This document shows, piece after piece, positions 33,402 through 36,282 of a DNA stretch of 36,282 nt (within the stretch, counting starts at the first letter, position 1; the number at the start of each line of letters is the position of its first letter). The position numbers were made by a program, and so were the translations under genes. A model generated the notes under the pieces. It had not been told where the DNA came from. It searched no databases and saw nothing but the letters and a program-made list of their open reading frames with translations. The DNA comes from Gammaproteobacteria bacterium. Lineage in GTDB: Bacteria > Pseudomonadota > Gammaproteobacteria > Steroidobacterales > Steroidobacteraceae. The stretch covers positions 1-36,282 of the forward strand of contig JAHEAZ010000024.1 of the NCBI GenBank assembly GCA_024642505.1, written 5' to 3'.

Positions 33402-34430
33402 TCACCTCCAACGGGTGGATGAGACACGCGGTGATGGGGAACCTCGTGACGGTCCACGGAAATCCCTGTCATCCTCGCCGCCGCACTGAGCTTCGTCGGG
33501 CCGAAACTTCAATGTCAGCAGCGCGGTTGCGGCAATCGGTTGGCCGCCTTGATAGGCTGGGGCCATGCGTGAATTCCGCGCAACGGCGAGGGCGGTCTGG
33601 TCGAACAGCCCGGGCGGGGTTGCCTCGAGTACTTTGGCCACAGTGATCCGCCCGTCGGCGTCGGTCTGTACCTCCAGCATGACGCGCCCGGAGATGCGCT
33701 TGGCGCAAGCTTCGGCAGGCATAGGCGCTGCGCCAAGCAGCGTCGGCGACGGCGCATGAGGATAAGCGCCGGGTAGCGTGAATTCGAAACGTCGGCTGAG
33801 GGTACGGCTCCCGCCCGGCCCAGGCGGAAATCGCCATTTCCGAAGCGCCGCCTGCGCTGCCCGTTCGAAATCGCCGCGTGGCATTGCCGTCGTCACCTCG
33901 ATCCCGGCCACGGCGCCGCTAGCGGTCACCTCGAAGGAAACCTCGACATAGCCCTCGAGGCCCTCGAGGCGGGCCTGGTCAGGGTAGAGGGGCGCGGGCT
34001 GGCCGCCTTCGTCGGCGGGGGGCGGGGCCCCGGGCAGTCGCGCGGTCACCGAATCGGTCAGGGTGAAGCGCAGGCGCGTCTCGATCCGGCATTCGACCGG
34101 GCTCCCACCAGTCCCGGCGGGCAGGTAGCGCCAGTCACGCACCGCCGCAAGTGCCGCGCCCTCGAAGAAGCCGGAAGGCTCGGCCTTCACGACACGCGCC
34201 CAGCCGACCTGACCGTCCCGCAGCACCACGAAAGAGACCTCAACAGAACCCTCAGCGCCGGCCTGCCGCGCCGACTCCGGGTAGTCGGGCGGCGCCTGCA
34301 GCTGAGCCACGGGGGCTGAAAGTCCAGGCGCATTGCAGTCGAGCCACGGCAGCGCAGAGGCAGTCTGCGGCACGGCCACCCAGGCCAGGAGAAGGGCCGG
34401 ACCCAAACAGACCAACCGGCTCGTGCCCAC
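33402..34430 (-). CDS. Exported protein with three TonB C-terminal-type domains
   Basis: A protein of about 342 residues. After a signal-like segment (LVCLGPALLLAWVAVPQTASA) come three related domains: PDYPESARQAGAEGSVEVSF ... RDWRYLPAG, then PLYPDQARLEGLEGYVEVSF ... LRKWRFPPGP, then a more diverged RISGRVMLEVQTDADGRITV. The first two show the TonB C-terminal signature (YP-x-A-x-x-x-x-x-x-G-x-V-x-V-x-F and a later W-R/F-P). It lacks the membrane anchor with Ser-His and the long Pro-rich linker of true TonB, so it is unlikely to energise receptors. The start is uncertain: GTG 34430 fits the signal peptide, while GTG 34475 would add 15 residues. It is divergent from hemN. Confidence 0.72.
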   Translation of the reverse strand: MGTSRLVCLGPALLLAWVAVPQTASALPWLDCNAPGLSAPVAQLQAPPDYPESARQAGAEGSVEVSFVVLRDGQVGWARVVKAEPSGFFEGAALAAVRDWRYLPAGTGGSPVECRIETRLRFTLTDSVTARLPGAPPPADEGGQPAPLYPDQARLEGLEGYVEVSFEVTASGAVAGIEVTTAMPRGDFERAAQAALRKWRFPPGPGGSRTLSRRFEFTLPGAYPHAPSPTLLGAAPMPAEACAKRISGRVMLEVQTDADGRITVAKVLEATPPGLFDQTALAVARNSRMAPAYQGGQPIAATALLTLKFRPDEAQCGGEDDRDFRGPSRGSPSPRVSSTRWR

Positions 34431-34527
34431 CTGGTGGTCATGGGTCAGTAGTTGTGCTGCTGCCAAAGTGTCCACCAGGCGATTAGCTTAGCCGCTGACA
34501 ACCCACATTTGAGCTACGGTGACCCAC

Positions 34528-35925
34528 ATGGAAGCCTCGGTCAGATTCGATGCCGACCTTGTCCGCCGCTACGACCGTCCGGGGCCGCGGTATACGTCCT
34601 ACCCGACCGCCGTGCAGTTCCACGACGGCTTCCGCGAGGCTGAGTATCGCGCCGCGGCCGCCAAAACCAATGGCGCGACCCCGCCGGCACCCCTGTCCCT
34701 TTATGTGCATGTCCCATTCTGCGCCAGCCCGTGCTTCTACTGCGGTTGCACCAAGGTCATCACCCGCAGTCGCGAGCAGGCCGAGAATTATCTTACCCGC
34801 CTGTACCGGGAGATCGAATTACAGGCTGAACTGTTCGACCGCGAACGGGTCGTCGACCAGCTCCATTTCGGCGGCGGCACGCCGACGTTCCTGAATCCCT
34901 GGCAGCTCGAAGACCTGCTCAAGAAACTCGATTGGCACTTCAACCTGCGCAAGGACAACGCACGCGAGTTCTCCATCGAGATCGATCCGCGGACCTGCGA
35001 GCCGGACACGATCGACCTGCTGGCGCGAGCCGGCGTCAACCGCATGAGCCTCGGCATCCAGGATTTCGACCCGGAAGTGCAGGTCGCGGTCAATCGTGTG
35101 CAATCCCCCGAGCAGACCTTTGAACTGATGGACCGCGCTCGCTCGGCCGGCTACAAGTCGGTGAGTGTGGACCTGATCTATGGCCTGCCAAAGCAGAACC
35201 GCATGCGCTTCGATCGCACGCTCGACCTCGTGATCGAGGCGAAGCCCGACCGGCTCGCCGTCTACAGCTATGCCCACCTGCCGCACATGTTCAAGCCGCA
35301 GAAGCGCATTCATGCCGAGGACCTGCCCAGCGGCGCCGAGAAGCTCGCGTTGCTCGGTCTGACCATGGAGAAACTGACCTCGGCCGGCTATGTCTACATC
35401 GGCATGGACCACTTCGCCCTGCCGGATGACGAACTGGCGGTCGCGCTGCGCGAGGGCACGCTGCATCGAAATTTCCAGGGCTACTCGACCCATGCGGATT
35501 GCGACCTGGTGGCCCTAGGCGTGAGCTCGATCGGCAAGCTCGGCGACACCTATGCACAGAACTACAAGACGCTGCACGACTACTACCAGGCAATCGACGC
35601 CGGGCACCTGGCCGTGCACCGCGGGCTTGAGCTCAACGACGACGATCGCCTGCGCCGATCCGTCATCCAGTCAATCATGTGCCGCGCGCGGGTGGACTTC
35701 GCTGCAGTCGACAGCGCCTGGGCGGTGCGTTTCGAGGACTACTTCGCGCGCGAGCTGGTGATGTTGCAGTCGCTGGTCGCCGACGGCCTGCTGGTCATGC
35801 GCGAACGAAGCTTCGAATTGACGCCCATCGGCCGGTTGCTGATGCGCAACGTCGCGATGTGCTTCGATGCCTACCTGCCGGGTCACCAGCAGTCCGAGAC
35901 GCCCCGCTTCTCGCGGGCAGTCTAA
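34528..35925 (+). CDS. hemN: Oxygen-independent coproporphyrinogen III oxidase HemN
   Basis: A 465-residue radical-SAM enzyme that carries out the HemF step without oxygen. The iron-sulfur cluster motif is CASPCFYCGC (Cys65, Cys69, Cys72, Cys74), matching the CX3CX2CXC of E. coli HemN. Other blocks are RYTSYPTAVQFHDGF, LYVHVPFCASPCFYCGCTK, DQLHFGGGTPTFL, ARAGVNRMSLGIQDF, SVDLIYGLPKQ, RLAVYSYAHLPHMF and MDHFALPDDELAVALREGTL. The C-terminal HemN_C domain follows. The start is the ATG at 34528; a GTG three codons upstream is in frame. I looked for an Fnr/Anr box (TTGAT-N4-ATCAA) upstream and saw none. It ends 22 bases before the inverted repeat at 35948-36031. Confidence 0.97.
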   Translation: MEASVRFDADLVRRYDRPGPRYTSYPTAVQFHDGFREAEYRAAAAKTNGATPPAPLSLYVHVPFCASPCFYCGCTKVITRSREQAENYLTRLYREIELQAELFDRERVVDQLHFGGGTPTFLNPWQLEDLLKKLDWHFNLRKDNAREFSIEIDPRTCEPDTIDLLARAGVNRMSLGIQDFDPEVQVAVNRVQSPEQTFELMDRARSAGYKSVSVDLIYGLPKQNRMRFDRTLDLVIEAKPDRLAVYSYAHLPHMFKPQKRIHAEDLPSGAEKLALLGLTMEKLTSAGYVYIGMDHFALPDDELAVALREGTLHRNFQGYSTHADCDLVALGVSSIGKLGDTYAQNYKTLHDYYQAIDAGHLAVHRGLELNDDDRLRRSVIQSIMCRARVDFAAVDSAWAVRFEDYFARELVMLQSLVADGLLVMRERSFELTPIGRLLMRNVAMCFDAYLPGHQQSETPRFSRAV

Positions 35926-35947
35926 GGCGGGGTCGCGAAAAAGAGTT

Positions 35948-36031
35948 AAAAGCGGGGACAGTTTACTCATTTCATGGGACAACAAGACCCGCTGCCGTTT
36001 GGCAATAAATGAGTAAACTGTCCCCGCTTTT
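35948..36031. repeat. Perfect 25-base inverted repeat, REP/RAYT-type element
   Basis: The left arm at 35948-35972 (AAAAGCGGGGACAG ... ACTCATTT) and the right arm at 36007-36031 are perfect reverse complements, with a 34-base loop between. The loop holds a small inner hairpin (TGCCGTTTGGCA). GGGGACAGTTTACTCATTT-type sequences of this kind are found with REP-associated tyrosine transposases. The arms begin and end in A/T runs, so the element would also act as a terminator for both hemN and the minus-strand gene to the right. No transposase is in the window. Confidence 0.8.
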
Positions 36032-36049
36032 GCTGTCTTTCTGGGCTCT

Positions 36050-36282
36050 CTAGTTGCCGGTGGTGAGCAGCAACAGCGTCCCCTCGGGTGCCACCAGCAG
36101 GGCGTTACTGTCCGGGTCCATCATCCGGGGCAGGTTGCCAGAGAACTCGATGCCGCTCTCACGGAGCAGGTGAAGGCGCTCGCCCATGTCCGCCTCCGCA
36201 AAGACCAGCGCTGGCCGGTCCAGCGAACTGTTCCGCAGCAGCGACACGTTGAGTGTGTCGCTGGTCAACCCGACGTGAGGGT
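36050..36282 (-). CDS. Partial protein, possibly VOC/glyoxalase family (N-terminus cut by window edge)
   Basis: An open minus-strand frame of 76 codons plus stop that reaches the right edge (beginning PHVGLTSDTLNVSLL). The pattern PALVFAEADMGERLHLLRES, GIEFSGNLPRMMDPDSNALL and LVAPEGTLLLLTTGN resembles the C-terminal half of a VOC/glyoxalase-type domain (DPDSN near the C-terminus, then strand). I cannot confirm the family without the rest. A TTG at 36268 is unlikely to be the true start. It ends 19 bases before the inverted repeat 35948-36031. Confidence 0.55.
   Translation of the reverse strand, partial: PHVGLTSDTLNVSLLRNSSLDRPALVFAEADMGERLHLLRESGIEFSGNLPRMMDPDSNALLVAPEGTLLLLTTGN

Noticed and set aside
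34480-34527. Fnr/Anr-type operator upstream of hemN
   Set aside because: TTGAGCTACGGTGA is the closest sequence and does not match the TTGAT-N4-ATCAA consensus on the right half.
1-36282. CRISPR arrays, tRNA, rRNA genes, prophage or complete insertion sequences
   Set aside because: No regularly spaced direct repeats, no tRNA-like folds with CCA ends, no transposase, integrase or phage structural genes were seen.

Overview
This is a high-GC (roughly 65%) stretch of bacterial chromosome made almost entirely of tightly packed housekeeping genes. The gene content points to a gammaproteobacterium: smg, dprA, topA and hemF on one strand face def, fmt, rsmB, a DUF4390 gene and ntrYX on the other, alongside argS plus a SPOR protein, priA, pntAB and hemN. 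I would place it loosely near the Xanthomonadales/Nevskiales/Chromatiales, but no rRNA or marker in the window fixes this. I see no tRNA or rRNA gene, no CRISPR array, no prophage and no complete insertion sequence. No stretch longer than 300 bases lacks a gene.

Layout. Positions 1-6873 (minus strand): a LysM protein, a strong terminator, then dprA-smg, topA-hemF and a partial rlmJ running off the left edge. Positions 7056-14084 (plus): def-fmt-rsmB-DUF4390-ntrY-ntrX, joined by short gaps or 4-base ATGA overlaps. Positions 14274-16570 (minus): argS and a SPOR protein. 16699-17184 (plus): a secreted EF-hand protein. 17347-19536 (minus): priA, with an apparent non-standard CTG start. 19684-21472 (plus): an ECF-type sigma factor, a probable anti-sigma-like membrane protein, a small exported protein and a repeat-rich DUF3106 protein. 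21527-23724 (plus): a MAPEG membrane protein, a DUF3313-like exported protein and an outer-membrane barrel protein. 23838-26852 (minus): pntAB. 27054-30011 (plus): HNH nuclease, 5'-3' exonuclease, fructosamine-kinase-like protein and ASCH-domain protein. 30108-31842 (minus): cytochrome b561, YceI and a SAM methyltransferase, with a second YceI-like protein divergent from them. 32722-33381 (plus): an ExoD protein. 33402-34430 (minus): a protein with three TonB C-terminal domains. 34528-35925 (plus): hemN. A partial minus-strand gene runs off the right edge.

How the genes work together. def and fmt handle N-formyl-methionine, rsmB and rlmJ methylate rRNA, and argS charges tRNA. topA, dprA, priA, the exonuclease and the HNH protein act on DNA. 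hemF and hemN do the same haem step with and without oxygen. ntrYX and the sigma-factor operon are the two envelope or signalling regulators. pntAB balances NADH and NADPH.

I found no convincing new multi-gene system. The points most worth a second look are: a NtrX whose AAA+ domain has lost its key ATPase and sigma-54 contact residues; a priA readable at full length only from a CTG start; a dprA lacking the usual N-terminal domain and starting right after a terminator hairpin; two inverted-repeat elements of the kind found around REP-associated transposases; and a shared palindromic element at two convergent gene junctions.
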